Positions 12,728 through 27,000 of a stretch of DNA of 64,000 nucleotides are shown in pieces. Both the position numbers and the translations under genes were made by a program. The notes beneath the pieces were generated by a model. The model ran no database searches. It had not been told where the DNA came from and was given only the letters and a program-made list of their open reading frames with translations. Every line of letters begins with the position of its first letter. Positions within the stretch are counted from its first letter, which is position 1. This stretch comes from Paralvinella palmiformis (Eukaryota > Annelida > Polychaeta > Terebellida > Alvinellidae): positions 124,001-188,000 of the forward strand of contig JAODUP010000008.1 in the NCBI GenBank assembly GCA_025642065.1, written 5' to 3'.

Positions 12728-15700
12728 AGATGGTTAAAGCTTGGCAATAATTGGTATGTGTGTGTGTGTGTGTGAAATAACCATTTTAGCTGTTTAACAT
12801 TACACATTAATTATTAAGTGAATTCCAGTGCTTTGGCATACTAATGTTTAGAATATTAAAAATTAGCTTAAAAAAAGTAGATTGTTCAACTCCCGTGTAA
12901 AATTATGCAATTAATTAATGTATTAATTTAAAGGATATAGATTAAAATTACTTTGTAATACAGTAAGACTCATAATTTACTTCATTGATATTTTCATTTC
13001 ATTAATATTTAGGAAGAAGAGTAAATCACTAGTGCTTGGTCATGAAGATGGAATTGTTCGTGTTTATAGTTTGCCTCAGTGTGGTGACATAAGCCATGTG
13101 GAATGTCTTGAAGTGTGTATATTTTAAAGTTCACCTAATTTATGAATTAGAAAATTAAGAGGTGTATATTTTTATTTCAACAGTCTGTAGATTTTAAATA
13201 ATTAATTAATAATTCTGATTGATGGCTGTTGTTAATATTTCATTACAGTGTATCCAGACATTAGAAAGTAAAGGTGGGCCAATACAGACACTAATGATAC
13301 ATGATGTTACCAAGCTGGCACACAATGACATAATAGTGGCAGATTCCCGAGGCATGGTGACCATTTTTTCCAATGAACAGATATTAACCAGGAAGGCTGT
13401 ATCTGAACATTGTATTCAGTGCATTGGAATACAAAAAGATGCTTGTAAGGTTAATTTCTTGCATTTAATTTCATATTACGAATTTGGTGTGGTTTTTTTG
13501 TTAAGAAATGTATTCCATCAGTTACTGAAATATATTTTATAGGTAGTATTTTAAAGTTATTAATATTAAATTATATTTTATAGAAAGTATTTTAAAGATA
13601 ATACTATGAATTTCTACTCAGTATTAATACTGTAACATACAACTCATAGTGCTCTTGTCATATGCCTGTATACCTTTATAGTGTATACACAAAGATATAC
13701 ATATGTCTGTGTGAGGGTGCGTCCAAAAACAATTACTGTCATGCTGTATCTACCTTAACAAAACATATCTTTAAAGTTGGAGGCAATGATAATTTCATAG
13801 TTTTACAGGGAGAATGAATACAGTTGATAAATTTGTTGGCCACATTAGCAATCATTATGAAGTTAAATAAAGAATTTCTAATTATCGTTAACTATATTAT
13901 AGTTATGATTATCAGCCCAGAATTTGATTAGCATCACAAATTGTTATTTATAAATGATAGTTGTAGACAACACTCACTGCATGTGCACATAGGTTTGTAG
14001 CTCTGGAGCCTCGTTCATAAATAAGGACAACCAATATACCAGCTGGTAATTTCAATGATTTTCTGGCGTATTGAGAGTTATTTTTAATAATATTATATAT
14101 TTGTAATGGATATATATATATATATATATATATATACGTACACAGGCAGTATGTTTGACAGGACACTGAATGGCCTAAATTGTGCCGATGTGTCATTAAA
14201 TAACATTCATCATCCAGTATGTTTATTTGTACCATTTTCTCTGCAATATTTCATGCATGTTTTGTGTCAGTCTGAAGACAACATGGTTTCCATGGAAGGA
14301 TGATTCATTCACAGTATATTTCTACTCCCAAATTATTTATATTTCTCCTATATCTATTGACAATCAGACAGTTATAATATATAAGGTTATTGAGATGTAC
14401 TGATTTCACTTAAGCAAACAGATCAATCTATACATACATGGTATATAGTCTAGTTGGGTACTACACTGACTGATACATCAGCCATTTCAGAACAGAAAAC
14501 TCAGCCATTTAGATCCAAGATCATTTATCCAGCTCAACTCTCACCTTAAAAAGCATAATTATGAGTCAACTTTCAGAATGGCTTGTCTGTACACACTTAT
14601 GCCAGTCATTCTTTACAAGTGGCTTATGATCAACAGTGCTAATTGTTGCCCACAACCTTAGTTGATGGTTGAAGGCAATATTATAAATAATACTTTTTAG
14701 GTCCACTTTACATATTTTGGATGGTTAAAATTAGCACATGTCAAATGTGTCCTTGTTAATTTTTGGAAGAGATAAATTTTTATCAGAAACAGTGAAAAAT
14801 GCAAGTGAAAGTAAATTCTGGGGGTCATGATGAAATATTTTCTTGTACATCGTACATATTGCAGCCTCCATAACCTGTCTGATTCCATGGGCATATTTAA
14901 AAACCTGTATTTTATAGTCTAATTACTATGATGTTTGTATTATATCTACATTACAGTGGGTTATAATGCTATCATTATTGGTGATAGGCAAGGGCATGTG
15001 GCAGCATTCTCTCCATTTACTGAGTTCTGGAGAGTACGCCTATCTGATTTGGGCCAGTATAAGGTAATTAGTACATTTATTTTTACAAAGTGTTTTTTAT
15101 TATTTGGAATAGGTTTTAACTAACTGCACAGCCTACTTTTATCGGGTTTCTAGCCTTAAATAATAGTATAGAATAAAATGTGATCAATATCTTTTCAGAA
15201 CTAATCCTTATATAAGTTTTATCTAGATAAATATTTGGACACATCCTTTTTGATTGTAGTTTTTAAAATATGTAGAAAAACATGTTAACTGTATTCGTTT
15301 GCTTTGATCTTCCAGAATTTGGCTTTGCGACCTCAGGTCACCTGTGTACATATTACAGAACTAACTGATAAATATGGCCAACGGAGAAGCTGTGTGCTGG
15401 TGTCAGACACCTGCAAGGCTGTTCATATGATACAAGGTGGTAGTATTGTATTAACGCTTTATACACCAGCTGTTGTGACTGCTGTAAGTAACTAATTATG
15501 CATTGGGTAGAAAGTTCCAGTCCAATTATGGTAAACTGATTTTGGTAAACATTTTACAAATGGGTAGTAAATTACAAATGTATTATTACCCAGACACTAT
15601 GTTGTTATGACCATTTATTTCTGTTTTTCCATGCAGATGGTAAGTGGACATTTTGTAGAATCTAATGAGGCAGATGAAAATGATACAGTGATGGCTAATC

Positions 15701-18153
15701 AGACATGGACCGAAGAACAAGTACTGATGGGAACAGATAATGGAGCCATCTATATTATGGCCAATTTCCAGGTAAAATATGGTACCGTCTGTCAAATTGG
15801 CATCTCTCTGTCAGTTGAGACACATATATCATGATCAATTAATTACCAATCTGAAGCCTACTCTTAACACTGCCCCTGCAACACATTAGTGAAACATTTG
15901 TATCAACTTGCTTTTAACCACTTTGTTTTGGCTATAATGTTGAAAATTAGTTAGCTGGTAACTAATACTGTAAATATCAAATATGTTTTGGAAAAAATAA
16001 TGTTCATTTACCAATTAATGGGTGCTCCAGTAGTGTAGTGGCTAGAGCACTGCAGTACAAACCTCCAAGTTCTGGGTTCAGATCTGACATCCATATTTAT
16101 GGGATATTTCCGAAACAAGATGATTGCTGATTCATTTAACAACTGACGAAAAGAAATTGGGAAGCTTCGGCTAAATGTGAGAGTACATTGTCAATTCATT
16201 GATAAGAAAGCAATAAGTCTGTCAAATGACCAATTTGCAACCTGAAAAGGAATTAGTGAACACCAGGTGATGGTTATCTAGCCTGGGGCAGTTATATTTA
16301 TGTTTAGGTAATGTCATCAGTGAAAATGTATCTATATTTAGAAGCAGTTTTCAGTTTATGAAATGTAACTAACTGTATAACATAGCCACTTATGTACACT
16401 GCAGATTATATATTTATTGAGTCACCGAATATAAGTAACTTATCTAGATACATTATAACTTATCTGGATACCTCATTGTTTTTAATACCATTACTGCCAT
16501 AATGGTACATTATTAACACTAATATCAATGTGAATCAGTATGGCCATTTAGTTGTTATGGGTAAACAATAATAAAGCATACATTTGTTTAAAACCTACTG
16601 ATGTTGGCGTTTTATCATTAAATTTATCTAGCATCTTTTAAATTCTGTGTGTGTCTGTGTCAATATATTTTGTAACTCTACCTAGACAGCTTTGGAATTT
16701 AGGTACATTCCCAAATCATGTGTCTAGTTACTTAATTGTATCTGAACAAATTTCAATGCAAGTATAACTTATCTAGATATTTTGCAGTGAGCCTGCCCCA
16801 GGTCTGCACCGCATTGACCTCCACATCAATAAACTGAAATTTGAGCAGTTGGAATTTAATAATAGATACTGTAAATGCCCAGTATATGTCAGGGAAAAGA
16901 AAAGACCTGAAACATTTCACTGAAGTCATTGATACTAAAGCGATGAGTAATCTTCTTACAGATGATATACAAATTTTGCATATTATTATTATTATTGGCC
17001 ATGTTCATCATAGAAAGAATGGACCTGCTTAAGCCAGGTGCTAGTTAGTAATAATTAAACTGAATTTCTCACACAACCTTTTCTACAGAATGCACGCTTT
17101 TATCAGATAATATATGCATATTATAGTTCATACAAATTGTTTTTGTAAATCGTAGAAAGAATGGACCTGCTTAAGCCAGGTGCTAGTTAGTAATAATTAA
17201 ACTGAATTTCTCACACAACATTTTCTACAGAATGCACGCTTTTATCAGATAATATATGCATATTATAGTTCATACAAATTGTTTTTGTAAATCGTAGAAA
17301 GAATGGACCTGCTTAAGCCAGGTGCTAGTTAGTAATAATTAAACTGAATTTCTCACACAACCTTTTCTACAGAATGCACGCTTTTATCAGATAATATATA
17401 CATATTATAGTTCATACAAATTGTTTTTGTAAATCGTAGAAAGAATGGACCTGCTTAAGCCAGGTGCTAGTTAGTAATAATTAAACTGAATTTCTCACAC
17501 AACCTTTTCTACAGAATGCACGCTTTTATCAGATAATATATACATATTATAGTTCATACAAATTGTTTTTGTAAATCGTAGAAAGAATGGACCTGCTTAA
17601 GCCAGGTGCTAGTTAGTAATAATTAAACTGAATTTCTCACACAACCTTTTCTACAGAATGCACGCTTTTATCAGATAATATATACATATTATAGTTCATA
17701 CAAATTGTTTTTGTAAATCATTCAACAATTTATTCATACAGATATACCAGGAAGAGTATGCCAATATTCATCACACGATCACTCACCTTTCTACATTAGC
17801 CTCAGCCGACAGTCAGATTACGGATACATTACTATGCGCAGGCCATTTTGATGCTCTCTGTATTCTAAGAGATGGCCAGGTAAATAAACATGACCCATTG
17901 TAGTTTCTAGTTTTTAGCAAATAAGGTGAACCGTTTTGTGTTAAATTAGAAGAGAAAAGCTTTTTGTTTTTACAGTTTTGTACCCTAAAGTGATTTTCTG
18001 TTGCAGGAGATTTCTCATCACAAAACGTCAGCATGGATAATTAGCCTTGTTACTGCAGACATAAACAATGATGGAGTTGATGAGATTTTGATTGGTTGCC
18101 ATGACAACACTTTACATGCATTGAAAGTTACATTTGGATGCAGTAAAAAATAA
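12728..18153 (+). CDS. FG-GAP/beta-propeller-like protein, 3' exons
   Basis: Seven exons join in frame: 13013-13112, 13249-13444, 14957-15063, 15316-15483, 15637-15771, 17742-17879 and 18007-18153 (stop TAA). They give at least 330 residues, and all internal junctions have AG acceptors and GT donors. A 26-nt exon at 12728-12753 with matching phase is a weak further candidate. The protein has repeated blade-like units: SLVLGHEDGIVRVYSL, DIIVADSRGMVTIFS, AIIIGDRQGHVAAFS, VLMGTDNGAIYIM, TLLCAGHFDALCILRDG and, last, TADINNDGVDEILIGCHDN. The last carries a DxNxDGxxE calcium-type loop as in FG-GAP repeats. This fits a seven-bladed propeller acting as an interaction scaffold. I do not recognise the orthologue; ITFG2 and kaptin were considered but do not match in detail. 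The start and 5' exons lie upstream and were not located. Confidence 0.75.
14108..14138. repeat. (TA)n microsatellite
   Basis: About 15 TA units in intron 2 of the propeller gene. Confidence 0.9.
16021..16310 (+). repeat. tRNA-derived SINE, family 2
   Basis: The head has box-A-like TAGTGTAGTGGCTAGAGCA and box-B-like GGGTTCAGATCTG about 35 bases apart, followed by the family-2 body (TTTATGGGATATTTCC). It lies in the intron between the 15771 donor and the 17742 acceptor of the propeller gene. It is not a functional tRNA: no acceptor stem closes. Confidence 0.6.
17012..17719. repeat. Tandem array, 5 x 142 bp
   Basis: Five near-identical copies start at 17012, 17154, 17296, 17438 and 17580, each exactly 142 bp apart (unit begins AGAAAGAATGGACCTGC). 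Differences are single bases, such as GCATATT/ACATATT, so the array is young. Every unit carries a polypyrimidine tract with CCTTTTCTACAG or a one-base variant. It sits 22 bp before the acceptor of propeller exon 17742-17879. Confidence 0.95.
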
Positions 18154-18238
18154 AACAGAACGTGTTTGGGATTCCTATATTAAAATTACCTCTCTCTTTG
18201 TATGGGTGTGAATTTATCATTCTTCACCAGGATTAATG

Positions 18239-18244
18239 AATAAA
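18239..18244 (+). terminator. Poly(A) signal of the propeller gene
   Basis: AATAAA lies 86 nt after the TAA stop at 18151-18153; the convergent ARL2 poly(A) signal lies about 190 bp further right. Confidence 0.55.
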
Positions 18245-18432
18245 TAATTCGTAATGAACAAATTAAATTACATTACAAGATTTCATCCTATGACTGGGGA
18301 GCAAGTTATGAATTATATAGAACATTATGACATAATTACATAATTTTAACTAACATTTTATCTTGTGCTTGATTTTGATTTTAATTAAGTTGTACTCTCT
18401 CACACACACAGCCACACACTACTCTTTACAGA

Positions 18433-18438
18433 TTTATT
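18433..18438 (-). terminator. ARL2: Poly(A) signal of ARL2
   Basis: AATAAA on the minus strand, about 79 nt past the ARL2 stop at 18517. Confidence 0.55.
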
Positions 18439-18516
18439 AACATTCTATTCTTACAATACGCTGAAACTGATAACATTTACTTAACTTTAAATGATAACAA
18501 TATGTAGAAGAGTGGA

Positions 18517-20981
18517 CTAATCCATGGTGAATATTCTAGACGAGATATCTTTTATTATCCAATCCATTCCCAGTAAAAGGTTATCTCCAGTGACAGCGCT
18601 GCAGTCTTGTATTAGCCAATGGTGAGACTTTATATTGTCCAGATCCAAAGCCTGAAAAACATGCAGAAAGGTCATAATAATACCACCAAAAAATTGATCT
18701 CATTTATTAAGTTCGAAACGAAAATCATCTGCAATGAGGTTGGTGTCAAAATACTCTGCTGACTGAACACAATTAAGTGCATGTGTTTTGTTAGCTAAAT
18801 GTATCTTTTCTTCTGTATTTAAGACATTCAACATGTAAATTATGCTGACTGACAACAAAGATGGACAATAGTTTTAATTTAAGAATTCCTCTTGGATTTT
18901 ATACTAAGCCTTTAAGTCATCCAGCTGTTTAACTGGATGGCAAACGTATTGCTTTGACAGATGAAAAACTGATGAATGTTGATTAAAGGACGGCTTTATT
19001 CATAATACTAGATATAGTTTCTAATTTCTATATCACTGCACTGTTTAAGTTCATTTGTGCAAACCAATATCAGCTTAGTTAGAATGCTACCAAATGAGAG
19101 GAATAAAGGTCGGTAGTTTTACTTAGCCTGATCACTGCAGTTTCACTTTTGGCTAAAAGCCTCGTATGCAATTTCTCTTGTTGATGTGGTACCATAATTT
19201 CACTATCTGTTGACAACACATTACACTGAATTCACGATCAGAAATGGATAATTCGGGTCATATACTACTTGAATAGAAATTCTATAATGGGAAAGCTTTA
19301 TCATTTCCATAAATATTTTAACTAGTAACCTGTAACTAGTGGCACCTACTAAATATTATAACATTAAATATTATAACATTAAAGTAAAGCATAACTATTA
19401 CAAGGCTGGCTATTCGCTTGCTGAATGAAAAGATTATGGTAATAGTAAGTGGTTAGAATATTAGGCTTGTAATAAATTCTCTTATCATTTAATCAAAATG
19501 AAATTACTCTGAGGGTCCATATTGGATTGGGAGGCACTGTTTCATAGCTAAATTATTTAAGTTAGTAAACTCAGGGATTATGTTCCAGAATGCCTGTCTG
19601 CTAACTGATTCATACTATCAGTTCCCTATTACTCCAATACCATGTATAAATATACTTCGCGAGTTACCCAATTTAATTCTCTGTTGGGAAAATAAATCTC
19701 TATTTGTATACAGAAACAGAGCATCCTGGAATACCATGTCATAAAAATATTCATGAGCAAGTCAGAGGGGCATTACAATAAAAAGGGCTAGATTTGTCTT
19801 GCATTTAAACTATGAAGGTCACATCATACAAAACTATGTTCATGAGAAAAACACACATGCAGCAGCGAAATGTCTATTTATATAGATTATGAAATCTGTT
19901 CTTTTGTCAATTGACATAAACTTACTTCTTTTATTTCTGCTGCTGACAGTGCACCTGGCAGATCTTGTTTATTGGCAAACACTAATAATGTGGCACCTCC
20001 TAATCGCTGAAATTAATAAATGGTAGAGCATATTATTTATGATCACCTAGGAAATTAAGTGATTTAAACAACAATTCTAATAAAGTTCTGTGTGCACACT
20101 AGTCTTTCTTCTTAATCGTGAATAGTTGCATAATTGTCCAAATTAAGAAAGTTAACACTTAGTACAGCTTTTAATACCGATTAAATAACAACAGAACAGT
20201 TTAAGAACATGAGATGAAAGGTGCAGACGTTGGAATGGTGTAAAATATTTGACAGATTTTAACATCTGGTCAAAATGTGACCTATTTAATTTCAAGGGGT
20301 CCATTGATTGGCTCAATCAGTTTGAAATCCTGTACCAACATCCCTAACCCATTGTCTGTAGTAAACATACCAGGGTCTCCAAAATCTTATGGATATGTTA
20401 GGCTTGAGAATATTGAAGACATTAATGTATAGAATATGTGCTTTATATAATAGTAATAACACACAGTTCTATCATATGCCAGTGAACAAAATACAAGCTA
20501 TCAAGAGGGGTCCGGTCACACTGATAAAAGAACACTGATACAACTATTCAGTGATTCAGAATACAGCAAGATGACAAAACAACTTGAGGGCTGGTGTGTC
20601 CCACATAAATATGGATGCATTGAGAGCACCCATAGAAAGACAACAGTTAGCAGCATGTGAAGAGAATCATTTGAGATCCTTGGTGAAATCAAAGATGAAG
20701 ACTTTCTCTTTAGATTAACTCTTATTGGTATTTAGAATTTGGTAAAATTTTGGAGATCACTGAACGTGGCAGTTTGTGCACAGAAAATAAATTATATCAT
20801 TCCATGAAATTCACAATTTATTAATTTTAATTAGCCTTAAATGTATATATATATATATATTCCTCTTATTATACCCATATTACAATCACTTTACCTGGAT
20901 CCTAAACATCCTCACATAGACTCGTTTTTAATGTAAACATTTAAAGATAACTATTCTCACTTATTATTAATAATCATTAAA

Positions 20982-21016
<35 letters not shown>

Positions 21017-24000
21017 ATTTTAAATTAAAGAAGAAATTGGCTGCACAAAAGTTTATAGCTGCTTTGGATCTACATTCATTATTTAACTAAAACGAAATTG
21101 CTACAGGTCAGACAGTGTCTTGTCCAGTGTATGTGGACTGAACATTACCTCCTCAAGTAAAAGAGCATCTAATTCTCGTTTACAATCTTGCATCCTTCGT
21201 CTGTCAGCGCTGTCTACTACCCATATTAAGCCATCAGTACTTTCGAAGTAATTTCGCCAATATGACCGTAAAGATTTCTGTCCACCAACATCCCAAATGT
21301 TCAATTTGTACCTAAAATAAACAATAATGGTGCATATGAAATAGATTATTTTAAATTTAAAGACAACGACTGGTATAAAGTTATTACATTATATAATAAT
21401 GTGATGGAACAGTCTCTTGATGGTGGTTTTTATAGCTCACCCTCGATGTTCCAAAGTTTTGATGTTAAAACCTAGTGTTGGTGATATCGTATTAATGTCT
21501 TCACCATTGAATTTCTTGAGAATTGTAGTTTTTCCTGCATTGTCAAGACCTCTGTGACAAGTTAAGGATAAAATGACTGACATTTAAATTCAATACAGTG
21601 CAGTTAAGCACACACACACACACACACACACAGAAAGAGAAACAAGGAGAAAATGTTTTTAGAAACCAATTCGTAAACAAATTAATTGAAACTGAAGATT
21701 GAGAAGACTTAATTCTTTTGCTGCATCACATACAACACCATACCAGATGTGCAAAGACATTTAATTGAAACAGAGTAGGCCTACATTGAATATGGATGCA
21801 TTCCTATCTAGGCTATTTTGTGTAAGCTGTACACATAATTTTGTGTAAAATCTTAAATTGAGAAGAAAAGGTTGGGCTAGACTAATCAGACAACAGATCC
21901 TTTTATTAATTAAGCATAACAAGATTTTGGTGATCTATCTTAAAATAATTACATTCACAAAATAATCCTTGGTATTATACCACATTTAAAATATTTACAT
22001 GGATGCTGTTCTATTCAGTACTAATTAGTTCTTTGAATCCATTGAAAGTTATAAGCTTGTAAATGTAGCTGGAATGTGTTCAACGGTTATTTCAATTTAA
22101 AAACTGCTTACATGAAATCATGCAGCTGATACAAAGGGAGACATAAATCTTTGATAATTATGAGAGCCTAAAGCTGAGATAGGTTACTCTAACAGACATT
22201 CATCTGGGCAGACATGTTTGTTTATTCACCATATTTTGAAACACTCCTGTCATATAATAGTGGCATGTACAAGTTTTAAAAAAAACATGTTCAGAGTATT
22301 ACCTTATGTTGGATAATAAACATTATATATATATATATATATATACATATATATAAAACATTATATATATATATATATTAATTAGTAATTATAGATTAAT
22401 TTCAGCAATAATTCAGCTAAGCCTTCATTATTCGTGTTGACTAGTAGGAGATTTTTTAGCATAGATTTCAACGGATGATTTTAAAATAAAACTTTTAGTT
22501 GAATGTAAATTGATTTTAATGAAGATTTTTAAATATTTAATGTAGATGTAAAGGGCAATTTGCAAGTTTTGGAAATATTATTTTTACTTGTACCTAGGAA
22601 ACAATCATATATGTATCACCTGTATATTATTAAATAAAAAATGTTATTACATTAGAGTATTAGCACACTTGACATTTGCATGTAATAAACATTGCATGAA
22701 TGGCTGATTTAGAAAATAAAACAGTTCATTCACTTTCAATACAAGATATCATGCATCAACACTAATGTTACAGTAATAGGAATCACTCATTGAATTATAA
22801 TCTATGTGATCATTGATTTTATCCATTCACATCGTCATGTCAGATGACAAAGGTTCTACATAAAATAAGTTTGAACTAGACAGGCCGAACCATGACAGCT
22901 ATGTAAAGCGTGCTGAACATTACTTAGTTTAGTGGCATATATCTATTGAATAAAGTATATGGTATTCCTACTAAATGCAAAATTATGATCTGGAGATCCC
23001 ATAATCTTAATGGACCAATTATAGCTGATAAATAGCCAATATACAGCTTTTCAGTAAGAAATTTATCAGCCACTACCTGATGGTGCCAGGGGTAATTGAA
23101 TCAGTCTATTAATATAGACTTAATATTAGTATATAGCTGTATCCAAAAATCTGTTCCCAAGAAGTCAGATCTGGAACTGATGACAAAGGAAGGAACAGCC
23201 AAGTATAGACAGAAAAAGGGAGCATGAAAGAGGTACAAGGCATCAGGTAGCTGCTTAGATTACATCAGAGCTATGAATGAGAAAAATTAGTTTACACAGC
23301 TAGTGAGAAACTTATGTAGAGATCTTGAACACAATCTAGCATCAAACCTGAAACATAACACAAAGGTATTTTGGAGATACTGTGAGTCAAAGCTGAAAAA
23401 TAGGAGCAGACTGAGTGACCTTAAGACATAGAGAGGTGACCTCATAAGCGATGATAACGCCAAGGCGGACGTCCTAAACCACTATTTTGTGAGTGTGTTC
23501 ACCCCGGGATGATACAGATAACATCCCAGATGTTGCATGGAAATACCATGGCCTGGATGCAGTCTCAATATCCTTCACCATCGACCAGATTGAGAAGAAA
23601 ATGAGGAAATCAGCTGGTCCTAATGGGCTCCACCCTAGGGTGCTGAGTGAGTTGTCCCAGTCCATAAAGTTTCCTCTGAGCATTATATCCCAGAAATCGT
23701 ACGATGGGGGCTACCTTTCTGAAGGATGGAAGAAACCTTACGTGACTCTGATTCACAAGAAAGGATCAAAGGTAACTATAAATTCCAATTCCAGTTATTT
23801 CCGACTCTTTTTTTGCCTAATACTTTTACCATGAGTAGGTACTCCGAATACCTACTGGAATACCTACTCCGAGTAGTTTATATTCCAAGTAGGATTGTCA
23901 TAGAAGAAATATTTCTGAATTAAAAAATTAAATGGTAAATTGATTTGTGGATTTAATTTTTTTGGGACGTTTCTAAACATTGAACTATAAATTCCTAAAT

Positions 24001-27000
24001 AGCAATATCTCTATTTAGTTTACAGGTATGCTACATGGTGGTTTCACAGTGTTGTGGGTGGAGCCAATGGTATCCAGACAATTTTAATTGGTTAAATGCT
24101 CATGCACGGTGCCACAGTCAGTGTGCATATCTGATATATATATATATATATATATATAAGAGAAACCAAAGTTCTGGATAAATTTGGTTCCAGTATATTG
24201 GTAACACCACATGTAAGTGTTAACGTGGTAAAACAATAGCGCAAGCCTAACCACAAGCCTAGGAGGCGCTTTCAGCTATAGAGATATTTGATTATATCAA
24301 GTGGTGGATCATAGTCTATGTAAGTGTGTATTTTGTAATCATCAAAGATGTGTTTATATTCCACTGTCTAGTAGGAGCCTTGAAATGAATGTTTTTGCTT
24401 AGTTCTGCCCAGCAGGGGTCATATCCTCTATTTACTTTCACAACCCTGCTGGGTACCACTGACATATGGCAAGTTTACAAAATCTCTCAAATGGTTATTA
24501 AACAGTTAGGCTGGGAACAGGCTATAGTAGTCACAGTTTTAGGAGAGATGGAGCAAGTTTTGGTTCCAGATTGGCATTCCTGGTGAAATAATAAAATTAA
24601 TTAATTCCTAAATAGCACTATCCCTATATAGGTTACAGGTATGATATGTGGTGGTTTCATATATATATATTAGAGGCTGTGTCAAACTAGCAACAGCCTG
24701 GGGATACTCCCCGATCTACAAGCAAGCAAGCAAGCAATATATATAGATATATATATATATAAGGAACCAAAGTTCTGGATCATCATGGTTCTAGTATATT
24801 GGTAACACCACATGTAAGTATTAATGTCGTAAAAATGGTAAATTAATTTCTGGATGTAATATTTTGTTGGAAACTTCAAATCCAATTCCAAATTTCTCAA
24901 TTCCAATTCATTTTTTTTTAAATAATCAATTCCAATTCCGGAATTGACCCCATGTCTGATAGTGATACGTCTTAGATAGATAGCTCTTGTGTGGGCGGTC
25001 ATATTGGTCATAGTGTGGCTGTTTTTGTATCCGAGCCGATTTGGAACTACATTGTTGTGGTCACGTCTCTAATTAGAGCATTGGATTAAATGATCATGGC
25101 AGTTATTACAATTAAGTTTGGCTTCCAAAGACAACACCGAAAACACCCCTAATTAATTTGTTTATTGTTCATATATCAACATTATTGTATTTCCCCCTAA
25201 ATTATGCCAAATATTACCTTCCCTTTTAGTCTGACCCGCATATAAGATGCACTCACTTTTGGTGGCGATTTCGTGATATCAAAAGTGCAGCCTATACACG
25301 AGTATATACAATACTCACTAGCCAAAATCCACATGCCCAGGTATGGGGTCAAATAGGATTGTATTTGAAAGTATTTAAATACTTTTTTCAAGTATTTGTA
25401 TTTAAATACTTTCACAAAGTATTTGATTTTTCATCATGTGTATAAATATGATAGCAGTCCGTCATTGGATAAATCAGTTATATTGTTATATTTTGCCTTA
25501 TATACCAAATCATATCTCTGGCATGATATAGCATGGTAAATAATCAAACACCTTGTGTAATCGTGAATGTAATTGCTGATTATTATTACATTTACAATTG
25601 TAATCAATTACATCTGGAAATGCTGATTACAATTACTTCAGATCATGTAATCGATTATAATCAATTATGATTATAGATTGATTACCCTAACCCTGGTCCT
25701 AATTATGCTGAATAAAGTTTAACATACGTAAAGTTTATTTTATAATATGAAGTTGGATAGTGTTGTAGGATTATAAATCAGAGTTGGGGCGATTACAGCA
25801 CCAAGGTAATCAATTACTTGAGTATACTATGAATACGATTACATTCATTTTGAATGTAATCGATTACAATGTAAAGTAATCATGATTACAATGTAAAGTA
25901 ATCATGATTACAATGTATATAACTAGGGAAGGTGGTAATTTTTTCAAAATGGTCATAACTAAGAAAAAAATATATAGTTTAATGCTATCTTTTATAATTA
26001 TTGAGTAATCGACTAAAATATGCCCCCAAATATCACCACTTATTTGACAGGTCACAAAAGTATAATTCCAGAAATGTACCATTGCCAGAAGGGAAGGTTT
26101 ATGAATGTCATAAATCACCAAATAATTATACGATCTGTTTTCATCATTTGTGCAATGTAATATTTAGGTATAACACATAAAAAGAAAGAAATATGTATCA
26201 AGTTATTATATTTTTCAGAAATAAGGCTGGAAAATTGGCCTAAACATCAATCAGCAAGTTTGGACTCCAAAGTGAGAAATGGTGAAATTTTCAAATTAGT
26301 CATAGAACATCCATTTTTGTTTAATTAGATAGGTCTTTCAGAGACCAATAAGTAAATATATAATTTGACATGGTTTTCTTACATTATTTAGGAAATATCT
26401 ACCTCAATAGGGTAAAAATGACCACTGTAAGGCCCAATGCATATATTTTTAATCCACAGACATAAAAAATAATTAAAATTGACAAACAATGAAAAAGAAG
26501 TTCAGATGTTGTGCTGTTATATATTTTATAAAGAAATTAACCACAATACAATATGTTTTATGATTAGAATCCAGTTATATATACATATTATATGCACGTA
26601 AATCATATTACAGTGACAAATGTATCTATGTATATTATTATGCATATATCATACATAAAATAGGATGGATGGGCTAATTTAGGCATAGCTTTGATCAGAT
26701 TGTATAACAACCTAAACATGGTGATCTGACGCTGTGGGAATTTACGAGATTTGATGCTCAAGGACCTCTGGCTTTTTCCCATTGCGCAGCACTGATAGTT
26801 TTTCATCAAAAATTATACCATTAAATATAAAACATTCTCAGCATTATCACTCAATTATTAATAGATGCATTATTGCGGTTTAGATTTAAAAGTGATCGCA
26901 GACTAGGTTAGTTTCATATATTTTCATAGGGAAACCAGCATATTTAGAAAGAGTGGAATACTGGCAATAACATGGCCAGCTTCGTTTGTTAATAGGTATT

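Noticed and set aside
16021..16100. tRNA gene on the basis of A and B boxes
   Set aside because: No closing acceptor or anticodon stems, and the sequence continues into a dispersed SINE body.
17012..17719. CRISPR-like array
   Set aside because: Repeats are 142-bp head-to-tail units without spacers, in a eukaryotic intron.
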